Shown here piece after piece: positions 22,754 to 37,646 of a stretch of 64,000 nt of DNA (positions within the stretch are counted from its first letter, which is position 1; the number at the start of each line of letters is the position of its first letter). A model generated the notes under the pieces. The model did no database searches. It saw only the letters and a program-made list of their open reading frames with translations, and was not told the DNA's origin. The DNA is from Grifola frondosa (taxonomy: Eukaryota > Basidiomycota > Agaricomycetes > Polyporales > Grifolaceae). The translations under genes and the position numbers were made by a program. The stretch is from NCBI GenBank assembly GCA_001683735.1, contig LUGG01000011.1, positions 930,001 through 994,000 on the forward strand, written 5' to 3'.

Positions 22754-25700
22754 ATGAGTTCGACTCAGGATAGAATCCCCAGGACACAAAGCGACGACTC
22801 AGGACGTCCGCATTCTCGACAATCATCGCCGGAATCTGACGATTCAACCTTGGGTGTTCGCATCCCCGAGGCAAAGGATGGTTTCTTTGGATATAACGAG
22901 GAAAAACATCTTCACCATGTATGTCGTCCTTCGTGCTCTGTGAGTGTAAACCTCCCGAGCATGATCGCTGTCAGATCGAAGAGAAACTACTAGCCCATCG
23001 ACGAGGTTCGGATGCGACTAGCGCGTCCCGCCCAGTGTCGGCGCTGAACTCTCCACATCTGGCGGCGCAACCTCCTGCGGACAGTGGTTCAGCTTTCGTC
23101 GGAAGCTTCAAGCTATCTGCTATTCATGAGCCGGTTATATTGAAACCTGAGCCCCTTGGCATAACGTCACCCGCGAGCGCGCAGGATGCGATACTTACGG
23201 CCAGGAACCATGGTATGTCTCAATAACTCACCTGAACACCATTGCTGATGTAACCCCAAGAACCCTGTGCTGCTTCCGAGTTCTCCTCCATTTTCGAAGC
23301 CTTTGAACGTTGTTTGGAGCTGCGCGAAAAGTACATGCTTCGTTCTGGGCAGAATCTTGGCTTCAATCCGACTGACTATGATGGATCCTTCTCGGGGCTG
23401 GCTGATGAAATCGCTGGTGTAGCTGGTGTGCGCCCTGATGTAGACTGTACCTCTCATCCACCTCCCAAAGCTGCATCCACATTCGATGCCTGGAAAATCT
23501 ATCCTCGTCCACCTCCCCCTCATTGGCACTGGAAGGGAAAGGAGACGCTAGTTCCCAGTCCAGGCTCCAATGACATTCCTGAGGAAGATTTCGAATTTGC
23601 TGAATGCGAGATCCCTGGACCTCATCCCTGGAAATTCGCACTAGACGAGAAAGGGGTTTTTCAAGTGTACGAGAATATGGACGGTATATCATATTTATCA
23701 TCTCCTTCTTCTTGACGGTCAATGTATGTTTATTGTAGGTGACGACAAGGCGCCGCTCTTCGATATACCGAGTATCCGTGAATATTTTATGGACCTTGAA
23801 TACGTCTTGACAGTCATCTGTGATGGCCCCACAAAGAGTTTCGCCTTTCGGAGGTTGAACTACCTCGACCACAAATTTACTATGTACACTCTCCTCAACG
23901 AATCACAAGAATTAGCAGAGATGAAAGTGAGTTACGACGTCGTCTTGAATTCATATTTGATTGATCCGGGTGTTACAGGCTGTACCGCATCGGTTTGTAC
24001 TTATCGCAGATAGAGTCATCTTTTCTTACCTTTCATTACAGCGACTTCTATAACGTGCGGAAAGTCGATACGCACGTCCACCACTCGAGCAGTATGAACC
24101 AAAAGCACCTGCTTCGTTTCATCAAATCCAAGATGAAGCGAAGCCCTCAGGCGAGTTTGAGATTGCAACTAATGTTTTTGAATGCTGACACGTCTCGCAG
24201 GACGTCGTCATCTTCCGCGATGGGAAAGAGCTGACACTGACGCAAGTTTTCGAGTCGTTGCATCTCACTGCATACGACCTCTCCATCGACACCATGGACA
24301 TGCATGCGCATTTGGACTCTTTCCATCGTTTCGACAAATTTAACTTGAAGTATAATCCCATCGGGGAGTCTAGGCTCCGGGAGATCTTCTTGAAGACGGA
24401 CAATTACATACACGGCCGGTACTTGGCGGAACTCACCAAAGGTACGGTCTACATTCAACCGCCATATGTACACCTCGTGACTATGTTGCCTCCAGAGATC
24501 ATGACCGATCTGGAGCAGAGTAAATATCAGGTCAGTAAATCGTAAGCCTCCAGCTACTAGCTTCCGCTTAGAATGTGGAATCTGTAGAACTGTGAATGGC
24601 GGCTCAGCATTTACGGCAGGAACCCCGAAGAATGGGACAAGCTTGCCAAATGGATTGTTCACAACAAGCTGTATTCACACAACGTTCGTTGGCTAATCCA
24701 AGTGCCTCGGCTATACGACGTGTATAAGCAGAATGGCTCAATCGAGACTTTCGAAGACATCGTCAGAAGTGAATGATACTATTGGGGTCCGCAGATCAAT
24801 AAACTAATGCATCTCACATTTCCTCCTTTGCAGACGTCTTTCGACCTCTCTTTGAAGTGACGCAAGACCCGACATCTCATCCAGAACTACATGTCTTCTT
24901 GCAACGTGTGATAGGATTTGATACTGTCGACGATGAGTCGAAGACAGAGCGCCGATTCCACAAGAAATTCCCTTATCCCCGCTTGTGGAACGACAAGGAA
25001 TCCCCGCCGTATTCTTATTGGTGTGTATTTGATTGTATCTATCATCTAGTTGCTCACCACGCTTCATGCTCAGGGTGTATTATATGTTTGCCAACATTTC
25101 CAGCCTGAATCAATGGCGGCGTGCAAGAAGATTCAGTCAGTCTTCTTTTTCAATTATGGCTGTAGTTCTGACCGAAATTTTCCAGACACTTTCGTTTTCC
25201 GGCCCCACTGCGGCGAAGCGGGCGACCCTGACCATTTGACATCAGCTTTCCTCACGGCACACTCTATCTCACATGGCATTCTGTTGCGCAAAGTTCCCGC
25301 ATTGCAATACTTGTTCTACCTTAAGCAGATCGGCTTGGCAATGAGCCCGCTCAGCAACAACGCTCTGTTCTTGGCCTACGAACGCAATCCTCTACCGGAC
25401 TTCTTCAAGGTCGGGCTCAACGTCAGTCTCAGTACCGACGACCCTCTACAATTCCATTTCACCAAGGTGCGCTAATCATCCACATTGCTGAGTTGATACT
25501 TATTCGGTTTGCAGGAACCTCTATTGGAGGAGTATAGCGTCGCCGCTCATGTATGTTCAGCTATACAGTACAAAGATAGTATTGACCGACGTTACCCTAG
25601 ATCTACAAGTTTCCACAGAGCTCGCTGGCCGAGCTCGCCCGCAACTCTGTGATACAAAGCGGCTTTGAGATGGAAATCAAGCACCACTGGCTGGGGCAGA

Positions 25701-25908
25701 AGTGGTACCTCCCAGGGGCTGCGGGCAACGATATCAATAAGGTTCGTGCCGAGTATACTGTCTGCGCTGAATTTTCTGACTTCCAGCCCAGACAAACGTG
25801 CCCAATTTACGACTGGAATATAGGCGTCAAACGCTGGTCGAGGAACTCGCAATGATCAGGACTAAGCACAGCGTGAACTCGCAGGCATACGTATTTCCTC
25901 CGCAGTGA
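22754..25908 (+). CDS. AMD1: AMP deaminase
   Basis: Converts AMP to IMP and ammonia in purine interconversion; cytosolic. The multi-exon frame starts [16 protein letters not shown] with a Ser-rich regulatory N terminus, then the family core: [13 protein letters not shown], the metal-binding [18 protein letters not shown] (about 24060-24115), [46 protein letters not shown], and the catalytic [12 protein letters not shown] (about 25430-25460), followed by EYSVAAHIYK and a C terminus ending AYVFPPQ. The His residues of HVHH and the Asp pair of STDDP are the expected zinc ligands and catalytic residues. The frame is intact across all exons I checked. One Cys/Ala of the usual HHSACMNQ is Ser here. 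Confidence 0.95.
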
Positions 25909-26244
25909 GATAGGTAATGCCACCGACGATTCATCAAACCATCTGCTTCCATATGTTGACAACAATAGAGCAATGTGCGTTACAGAATGCTGTTTTTGAC
26001 CTCATATTCGAGGGTTGGTGGCGGTCGTCATGGACGAGATGTACGAATCAAGAGTTCCATTGTCGGATACAGAAGGATACAGAGCTTATGTGACTGGTGG
26101 CACAATAGCGGCGAGCATGAGTTATCCCAAGGATCGAATGTGATGCTTGCTGCCAATGCGTCATTGCCAGTGATGGTTCGTGCGAAGCCGAAGTACAAAG
26201 TAATATACACAGTGGAGTGAACAAAATAGAACCTGTGTTCCAGA

Positions 26245-28824
26245 TCAATGTTTTTGTCTCTTCCTCGAATTCGCGGCGCCTCTTTTGTTAGCTGCAGGAA
26301 TTGCTTTTATCCCGCTGGGTGTGGTAGGTGTCCTTCGTTTCATACGAGGTTGCAAACTTTCGTCCTCGCTTGGCATCCGCTTCCGTGAGTCCTTTTGTTT
26401 CTGTTGAACACGACCAGACTTTGATCGCGTTACGGGACCGTCACGTCTGGGTGGTGCTCCTTGTACATCCTGCTTATCTGATGAAACCACGGAGGAAACC
26501 ACACTCGATGACTGTGAACGTGCAAACGATGATGGTGCCGGTAGAACACGTTCGATCCTGTCGTTCGCCTCCAACGTATGAGAAGCCAGGAACTGCGTCC
26601 AAAACGCGTGAAGATGCTTCGGATCGGACCATGTCTCGGGGATCGCTGATACATTGAAATGGCCGCGCACACATCGATAATCTGCAGCCGCGTTGAGCCA
26701 CTCTTGTATTGGAAAGTGCGCGAATGTCACATGTCCAACATATCGTCTTGTCGATAGGAAGTGATATTTTCCGTTCCCGCCGAGGAGTCTGCCAACAAGA
26801 AATTCGGAGTAATCAAATAGAGAATGGAGAATGGGAGCCAGAAATTTCTCATCTTCATCATGCGGTAGCCACCGGAGGCTACAATAAAGTACCACATATA
26901 GCAGAGACTCCATGTCGTCCGATAGTGAATGGACAACGTCTTCATTGTCAAGCACGTTGTAGGACATGTATCTCCAAGTACCCTGTATAAGGGAAGGTCA
27001 AATGACCTGCATGCTATCTGTCATTAAGTAGCACTTGCCGCTCGACCCTTATCACAAGCGCGACCATCAGCGCTGACTTTGCAGGAAACTTCCCAGTCGA
27101 TAAGGTAGCCTCTCCGGACGCGACTTTCTGCCTCCCCTCACGAGGATGATATTGTCAAGGCTGATGTCCCGGTGTATTCGATCGTCCTTGTCCAGAACGT
27201 CTTCATAGCTGTCACGAAGTAAGAACCACGTATAGCAGTAGAAACCAAATTACTTGCCTTGGAACACATCATACGTTGCGCAAAGCAATTCTTCCGTTCC
27301 TCGAAACAACTTCAGACTATAACCAACCGTTCTTTCGACCAGACGATAATGAATATGCCTCCATACCGAAACCTTTTTCTTACCACACACCCAGGCTCGG
27401 TTGGTGTACTGATCCGTCGTCGTGCGCTGCATTTCTGTAACTTCATGTCTAGTATCAATAGGAGATAGAGGAGGAAAGATGGCCTATTTACCACCATCTT
27501 CGCCTCCGTCATGTTGGTTATAAACGTCTCCATGACATTCGAGCGTTGGCACGCAACAGACGCCTAGATCATTCAAACCATGAAGGATGTTACCTTCCTG
27601 GTCACCTTCTTCGCCCTCGTATCGCCAAGTGTCTTTCAAGAAAACAACCTGATCATCCTCCGGGTCGACCGCCCAATAGCCTCGAGTGCCTCGACCAGTT
27701 GGCCAAAGAGGCGACACCAGTGGTCGAGATACGATGAATCGACGAGTATGACAGCCATCGTCATTTTTTGATTTGAACGGGATGATCGAAACCATGCAGG
27801 TTTATAGTGTTGGCCAACAGCCTGCTCTAACTCATGGCCATCCACTCCAAGCTGAAGCTTCGCATGTGCCGTGATAGCATCGCGAAACAGAGTCTCTTCT
27901 GCATCGCTGGCGAATCCGACAGTAGTGTCATAACCTTGTCCAATGTCGGACGCGTGTGAGAATCGCCACAAGAATTCACATAACAACTCTGGCTTTTCAC
28001 GGATGTCAAAAGACTCCGAAACGATCGCGCCCGCACGGTCCCATCGAACCAGCCGAGCCCGAGAACCAGCCATACAGATAGAGAAGCAGAATGTGCGATG
28101 CTGTCTCGCGCACATCTCTGCAGCGTAGGATATGTGTTGACCTAGTGCACGCCTCGCGTATGCTTGGGTGTCTTCATCATCTATATTCAAGATGAACTGA
28201 TGGGAGCTCCGAGCCTCTATACCGGCGTCGGATGGTGGATCGCAGAAGAAATCCTGTTTCGGATCGGGCTTGACATCAATGAAGAACGCAATGTTACCCA
28301 TATCTGTGCGAGAACGAGTACTGGATGAGTTCAATGTAGCAACGTGTGACGAGGCGAAGCAACATATGTCCGGTTCCATAGAGCCCGACCCCTTCGACTT
28401 CTGTTGCACTGAGGTGTTCGTGAAGATAAAGCCGGGACAACGAGACTGGTACTTTGTTGAGGAATTGAGCGCTGCAGTCTTACGTATACAAATAGTAAAC
28501 GTAGTGAAACAACGCAAACATGGCAGGACACACCAAAGGTTCCGTGATACCAGAAGCTTCATCGGCGCATGCTGGCACACTATTGAATGCGTTCGCACTA
28601 GCAAGCATGTGTTCTTTTATCTCCTCTGGAGCAGAGTCCTCGAAGAAGGCATCGAAAAAGTCCTGAGCTGGCATGGGGCCTAAAACAAACCTCTTTGCAT
28701 CCTGCACATTTCTTGAGTGGCGAGACCTGGCTTCCTTTGGGCTGAAGCCACTTGATCTATTGCTGTCCGCGCTAAGAGCTAGCGGAGTGTTTAGCACACC
28801 CGCCAGACGTGACTGTTGAGGCAT
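26245..28824 (-). CDS. FunK1 fungal-type protein kinase, copy 1 (two frame breaks)
   Basis: First of four kinases of the Pkinase_fungal family in this window. From the Met at 28824: N-terminal NVQDAKRFVLGPM segment, an MEPDICCFAS...AFFIDVKPD segment, the YAAEMCARQHR and RWDRAGAIV blocks, the glycine loop GRGTRGYWAVD, the nucleotide-binding Lys in VVFLKDTWRYE, catalytic IHRDISLDNIIL, DWE in place of DFG, and the C-lobe DDMESLLYVVLYCSLRWLPH. It ends in a basic, nuclear-signal-like tail (KRGAANSRKRQKH). Frame breaks lie near 27796 (a missing G before MVSIIPFK) and near 27115, between LVRGG and RRGYLIDW. Function unknown; the family is expanded in mushrooms. Confidence 0.85.
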
Positions 28825-29345
28825 GTGGTGTAATCCAGGACAGTAGAGTAGAATTGTGAAGAGTAGAACGTGTGGCTCATCGGAGAACCACTGCGGATTG
28901 CCCACATGTGACAAGCCATCACTGAGTTGTTCAGCGTGATTTTTGCAAATATCAAAACACATCGAAGTCCTCCTTGATTTTCTGACAGTCTACAAATTTT
29001 ATGATAGTGGAAATGTTGTCAACAGTCGAGCGATGAGGTGGATGGCACCCGGCGGCGTCTGAACGACGGTCTAACTGGTTGATTTCTTCCGAGTCCGTTG
29101 CATATTGTTCACTTTCACACAAGCTGCCGCAGCACATTGAATGTAGTCTGCCCGCGTATGCGGGCCCATGATAAGGCTGACTGACGCAAACAACTGCCGT
29201 ACTTTCGCCAAACTTTTTATATGAATACTGTACAACAAGAGCTCGACAATACACATGCATTCGCTTCTTGAAACCCCTGCACATATTCTTACAACTGTCC
29301 GCAACCCGTTTCATGTTGTTCACCGTTTCAAACGTCCAAGCTGGC
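28825..29345. other. Spacer between FunK1 copy 1 and pyruvate decarboxylase
   Basis: Holds the FunK1 copy 1 promoter and the decarboxylase 3' flank. No gene is supported. Confidence 0.4.
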
Positions 29346-31851
<2,506 letters not shown>

Positions 31852-31919
31852 GGTGAAGCCTGAGGTGGTATCTGAGAGTAATGGGAATGTGTTCAGTTTC
31901 CCAGGGAGGATGAGAGGAA

Positions 31920-31925
31920 TTTATA
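31920..31925 (-). promoter_or_regulatory. TATA box of pyruvate decarboxylase
   Basis: TATAAA on the minus strand, ending 69 nt before the start codon at 31851, with a CT-rich stretch between. This is a typical position for a highly expressed glycolytic gene. Confidence 0.5.
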
Positions 31926-33695
31926 GCACAAACGAACACGCTTAGATTATGATGTGCGGTTTGATGATGTATCACGGAGATGGAGGATGGAGAGAGGGAC
32001 TGGAGCAGGGGCACATGCATCTTATAGCCTCGGTGGGTCTCGGACTAGGGTCGATAACATTTCGATAACAATGCTGTCATTGGCTCAATGGCGGAATTCA
32101 ATATGACGCGTAGTCATTGGCTGCAGATTGTATTTTTCTTACTTGATTAGATCTTGCTCTTAACTCCGAGCTTCATCAAGCTCCATCAGCTCCATCACGC
32201 TCCAATATTCCCCTGTTGCTCGTTTTCTATCGATTCAACTTCCTATTTGTTCATAAAACAGTGACTATTCCTTGAGCCATATCTTGGAAGATATCCTTGA
32301 TTCGGCCTCAAGGGGGGCATCCTGGGTCTAGAATCACCTACGTGACGCCGCTCTTCGCCGCCCCGTTCCCGTTCCAGGTCCAGTTGTATGTATTATTGCA
32401 CTTGTAACACCCACGCTTGAGTAATGACCGTGCGTATCTATCATTCTTTTCCTTGCACCCACGCCGAATCCCGCATCCAGATTCAGAGAACCTTGTGTGA
32501 AACATGGGCTGGACAGTTCATTAGGTGACCTGAGGTGACCTGTGTTTGAGAGTGTACTTCCCGACAGCCTGGCCAGGTTTCTCTCGGAGAGCCGACAGTG
32601 GGGCTGATCACACCGGAAATATCTTACGACCTGAATCCTGGTCGGTGGCTTCTTGCAACCTCGATACCTTCAGTTCAGTGACTTAGCAGGAATTTTCGTC
32701 TGAGTACCATTCCATGGTTTGAAACAGCCACTAGCAGTCAGATAACCATCTACGCACGTATGGTACTTATTTTCTTGCCCTGCCATAGGCGCAACGCATG
32801 GAAGACCAGATAGTATATGCATGAAGACTGGTCTTATTTCCAACGAAGGGACCTTCGTTGCATATAGAGCTGGGCTACGATCTGCACTTCGGAGATGATT
32901 CGTCGCACGCCTCCGATGTCATCTACGGGATACCTTGACTTTCAATTGGGACAACATCGCCACATGATTTCCTGACGACACCATATAACGCGGCGACACA
33001 TGAGTCATAGCACCCCTTTATCCATCCTAAGCTTGCCTTCATGATGTCTAAGCCATCCAACACCAGCCCCTGGCATATTCAACTCTCCCATGTTACGACC
33101 CACAATTTTACAGGAGGTTCCGACGCACCCTGTTATTAAGTAACGATCACGAAACCGGAAGTCTGTTGCTTAACATCGCGACATGTTAACATCGTAGATT
33201 CGTCAGGTGGTATGATCTAGCCTTCGCCGCCCTTCTCGTCGTTGAGGTCGACCCCGATCTGACGCATTGCCTGAGACGTGAGGACCGCGTGCGCATTATT
33301 GTTACGGGGTCTTTCAACGTTCGCGAACGCCCCGGGATTTTTGCAATTTCTTGTGACGATTGACGCGGATGCAAGAGGCCATGGTATCACTGTTGATGTC
33401 GCGAGTGGATCACCATTCCAGAAGAATATTATGACATACGTGGTTCAGACCAGCTTGTGTAAGGCGATTGACCGCACCACAAACCCACTACAAGCCGTGG
33501 TTGATGGCGGCGGCCGTTATATACGGCATCGAAGCAGACCGAGAGGACAGTTTATACCACTGAAGGGCTGACCGCACAGGAGCGCTATGTGTGTCGGCAA
33601 TTATATGATAGGAAACATTCTCAGCGGCTTAGCAGAAGTGGATATTGCATAGGCCTTTTTGCCGCGTTAATCATAGACGAGAGAATTATAGATCT
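31926..33695. other. Intergenic upstream of pyruvate decarboxylase
   Basis: About 1.8 kb with only short, unconvincing frames on either strand. No RNA gene or transposon end is recognised. Confidence 0.45.
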
Positions 33696-33757
33696 GTCTG
33701 AACCCAGATAGCAATACTGCGTAAAAAGTTCATGCAAACTTTCGGGAGACGCGCTGA

Positions 33758-33811
33758 GACGCGACGCAGTTGATCACGTGGTCGTAAGTTCACATGAGCC
33801 ACAGACGCGTT
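33758..33811 (+). promoter_or_regulatory. 54-bp conserved upstream block, FunK1 copy 2
   Basis: Matches 37531-37584 upstream of FunK1 copy 3 at 53 of 54 positions and includes GATCACGTGG (a CACGTG palindrome). It ends 39 bp before the copy 2 start codon. The preceding ~60 bp (from AACCCAGATAGCAA) is also related. It is either a shared promoter element or duplicated flank. Confidence 0.65.
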
Positions 33812-33850
33812 ATGTTGTAGATCACATACTATTGTTCAACGTAAACCACC

Positions 33851-36353
33851 ATGGTTCCACTATCGAAGGCCTCCGCGAGCGCGGTCAACACACCTATGGC
33901 TCTGTACAAGAGTAGCGATCAAACGGGAGGCTTCAACCCGAAGGAGGCTAAATCGCGCAACTACAGAAATGTTCAGGAGGCGGAGAAATTCATACTGGGC
34001 CCGATGGCAGTCGAGGAATTTTTGGATGCATTTTTGAAGGATTGTAACGCGGATCAGAGAAAGAACCGTATGCGTACTCCTACAAAGGCGTTCAACGCGG
34101 TACCGTCGTGTGGTGAGAAGGCATCCGATATCGTAAGACCACTGGTACGTCTGCGCTACTTCGGCGTCTCTATGGTCGGATTTAATGTTCGTGTTTATAA
34201 GCTCGCGGCGCTCAATTCTAGTACAAAACACAAGTCTCGCTGTCCGGGCTTTACCTTCGAGAACACTTCGGCACGCGTCAAACACCCGGACCGATTAAAC
34301 TCAATGAAACCGGACATCTGCTGCTTTGCGTCTCGAGATCGGAATACGGTAAGATCTTCGCATGCTCTCTCGCGCGCAGAGCTCAGTTACGCCGCACTTT
34401 TCATTGAAGTGAAGCCAGATTCGAAACAAGGATTTCTTCTGCGACCCGTCGCCCGATGCCGATGCAGACACTCGAAGTTCCCATCAATTTATCCTGGATA
34501 TAGATGATGAAGACATCCGAGAACAAGCGAAGAGTGCGTTGGGTCAACACATATTCTACGCGACAGAGTTGTGCGCCAGACAGCATCGCACATTCTGCTT
34601 CTCGATCTCCGTGTCTGGCTCTTGCGCTCGATTGATACGGTGGGACCGTGCAGGTGCTATTGTCACAGAGTCTTTCAATATTCGCGAACATCCTGGGCTG
34701 TTGTGCGAGTTTCTATGGCGATTCTCCCAAGTATCTGACATGGACCGGGGTTACGATCCCACTGTTGGTCTTGCAAGCGAAGATGAAGAGACAGTATTCC
34801 GCGAGGCTATCACTGCGCATGTGAAGTTCCAACTTGGTGTAGAAGGCGATGACCTTCAGAATGCCGTTCGCGAACATTACAAGACTGGGGCTGTCGCTAC
34901 TATTCAGGTCCTCAAGAGCGGTGACGACTGTTGTGATCCTCATTGTTTTCTCATATGTCGACCAGTCGTGTCTCCGCTTTGGTTGGTTGGTCGCGGAACT
35001 CGTGGCTACTGGGCCGTAGATAAGGAAACCGGCCATGTTGTATTCCTCAAAGACACTTGGCGATACGACGCGGATGAAACCGACATAGAGGGGAATGTTC
35101 TGCAAGAGCTGAACGCACACGATGTGCACTACATTCCGACGGTGATTTGTCACGGAGATGTCTGTGGCTCTTCCGTGGAAGGCGACAATGGTGAGCAGAT
35201 ACCTCTCTTTTGCCATGCACCCTGTCGCTTATAATTGAGCTCTAGGTCTTCAATGTACTGCCACGGGCCGGTATGCTTCCAAACCGTGGGTGTGCGGTAA
35301 GGATCGCAGAAAAATATCCGTATCGAAGCACATTCACTATCGACTGGTGGAAGGAACGGTTGGATACAGTCTGAAGCGGTTCAAGGGAACGGAGGAGTTG
35401 CTTCATTCGACTTACGATATACTCCAAGGTCAGTGTATGGTTGACCTCAGTCTTTTTCTTGTTCTTATCTCGAATTCCCATCTTGCATCCAGCCATGATC
35501 GACGCTTCGAAGAAGGACAGTCGGATACACAGGGACATCAGCCTTGGCAACATCATCCTCGTTAGGGAGCCCGAAAGTCGTGTACGGCGAGGCTACTTGA
35601 TAGACTGGGAAGTGTCTTGCAAAGTTGATTCTCGCGGTCAAGCTTGTGAGGCGGGACGAGCGGCAAGTGGCACTTCGTGGATGCATTCACTTCAATTGAC
35701 GATAACACTTGCAACAGGGTACTTGGCAATATATGTCATGCAATGTGCTCTTGGACGAGAACGTCATCCATTCTCTCCCGGATGACATGGAATCATTACT
35801 CTACGTGATTCTCTATTGCAGTCTTCGGTGGTTGCCGCATAATGAAGTCTCGTGGTCTCTTAAACGCATCATTCGGACCATATTCCACGAGAGGCAACAT
35901 TTGCATGGAGAAGACCTCGGTGGTGATGCGAAATTTGCTCAATTGCGTACAAGAACATATACCCGGGACATCGCTTTTGCTCACGCCGAAATCCATCAAT
36001 GGCTAAATGCCGCCATGGATCACCGAAGCCCGGTCGGTAACCCGCAGCCATTGCAGTTCCCCGAGAAGTGGACAGACACCAAGCATCTCGACCTGTTTTG
36101 GAGTGAGTTTCTCACTTCTCACTCTTTGCAGACAAACGACAGGATCGAGCGCGATTTGTCTGACTCATTATCTGAGTCGGAGCCAACAACATCAGATGCA
36201 ACACCGGCTTCCCTCTCATCCGTCAAGCAGAGATCACCAGTTAAACGCTCCCTTGAGGAACTGCAGCCATCGCAGCTCATCGTAGGTCCGTTCACACACT
36301 CAAAGGCGCGAGCTGCTCAACAAGTGGGCCCAAACAAGCGACCAAGACTTTGA
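33851..36353 (+). CDS. FunK1 fungal-type protein kinase, copy 2 (one frame break)
   Basis: Begins MVPLSKASASAVNTPMAL, then NVQEAEKFILGPM, MKPDICCFAS, the D...FIEVKPDSKQ pattern, YATELCARQHR, RWDRAGAIV, GRGTRGYWAVD, VVFLKDTWRYD, HYRLVEGTVGYSLKRF, IHRDISLGNIIL, GYLIDWE, and DDMESLLYVILYCSLRWLPH. The tail is Ser/Thr/Lys-rich and ends NKRPRL, a possible nuclear signal. One extra G near 34430 (CAAGGATTTC against the copy 3 equivalent CAGGATTTC) breaks the frame just after EVKPDSKQ; downstream exons are intact. All kinase catalytic residues (Lys, HRD, the Asp of DWE) are present. It is closest to copy 3, with which it shares the upstream block. Confidence 0.87.
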
Positions 36354-36377
36354 ATATTGACCAATCTTCGCTAAGGC

Positions 36378-37267
36378 ATGTTAGATGCATATTACAAGGA
36401 CCAGCGCATTCACCGTGATATCAGTCTCAACAATGTTATTCTTTATAGAGATGCCCGTGGCATCCGGCGAGGCTATCTCGTTGATTGGGAGCTTTCTTGT
36501 AGGCCCGAGTTCAAAGGAAAGGCCCGTGACTACTGGAGAACTGTCAGTATTATCTAGTTTGATTGATCGAAATCACACCTACCACTTTCAATGGAAAAAG
36601 TCGACTTGGCAGTTCATGTCATCCCGTATATTGGAAGACCAACATGTTCCCCATACACTCCAGGACGACATGGAGTCAATTCTCTATGTGGTCCTCTTTT
36701 GCAGTCTTCGATGGCTACCACACAATCAGTCTGGGACAGACTTGCAAAACATCATCCAGCAACAAAGTGACAAGCTCCATGATCGAGACGTCGGTGGGAA
36801 CAGTAATTATAAGATCATCAACAGCAGGTCGCGGAAGTACACAAGAGCAATCTTCTTCACGAACACACCGTTGCATTTCTGGTTCAACACTGCCATAGAC
36901 TACCAGCTTTATGACACTATCCGAATAGGGAAGAGAAATGCATCCAAAGTGAAAGAATCCCAAGTACCTCGACACACTCTGGCAGAATCTGCTGGTGAAA
37001 GCGACATTGGATGACGACGACCGGGTTGAGCATGAGTTACCTAATGCTCCATGAGCTACGAAACCATACGAAACGACAATTCCGAGCGGAAACAGAAGTT
37101 CAAGAAAGCGGAAAGACGTGGCATCACCTGAGGATCACGGCGAAGGAGAAGATAATCAACCCGAAGGCGATGTAACCCCAGCGGGACGCTTGAGCCATGG
37201 TAGCACATCTCATGCGAAGAAGACAGGAAGACCCAAGAAGAAGGTTCGATTTGTTGTTCACAGCTAA
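36378..37267 (+). pseudogene. FunK1 3'-half fragment
   Basis: Starts precisely at the HRD exon: MLDAYYKDQRIHRDISLNN, then YLVDWELSCRPEFKG, an intron at 36543, then WQFMSSRILEDQ, DDMESILYVVLFCSLRW and a divergent C lobe. It lacks the whole N-terminal half, including the glycine loop and the nucleotide-binding Lys, so it cannot be an active kinase by itself. After a TGA at 37052-37054 the same frame continues through a basic tail (GRPKKKVRF) to 37267. It is closest to FunK1 copy 4 (MLDAYNKDQRIHRDVSL) and shares 3' flanking sequence with it. It begins 24 bp after the copy 2 stop. Confidence 0.75.
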
Positions 37268-37530
37268 CGCAATAGCTACTAGCACGCCTATAGTGCTTAC
37301 TATGTATTATTATGCATGTATGATACATGAACGACACACTATCTGAGTTGTAAAAGCCGATATTGTGAAGTTTCAGTGCCACTTTCGCCAGACCTGCCCA
37401 TCGAGAGAGAAAGATGAACGAACAAAGAAGCCGGGAAAAAGAGTGGAAGAACCCAGATAGCAACACCGCAAAAGGTTCACGGAGAGTCGGAGACTCCATT
37501 GTCGGATGGAGTCCTCAGTCCAGTCGGGAA

Positions 37531-37584
37531 GACGCGACGCAGTTGATCACGTGGCCGTAAGTTCACATGAGCCACAGACGCGTT
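37531..37584 (+). promoter_or_regulatory. 54-bp conserved upstream block, FunK1 copy 3
   Basis: Partner of 33758-33811; differs at one position (C for T inside GTGG-CGTAA). It ends 62 bp before the copy 3 start codon. Confidence 0.65.
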
Positions 37585-37646
37585 GGTCTTTTGTTATTCT
37601 AACCGCATCCTAGTGAGGTTCTGTACTGCTGTTAATTCCAATCCAT

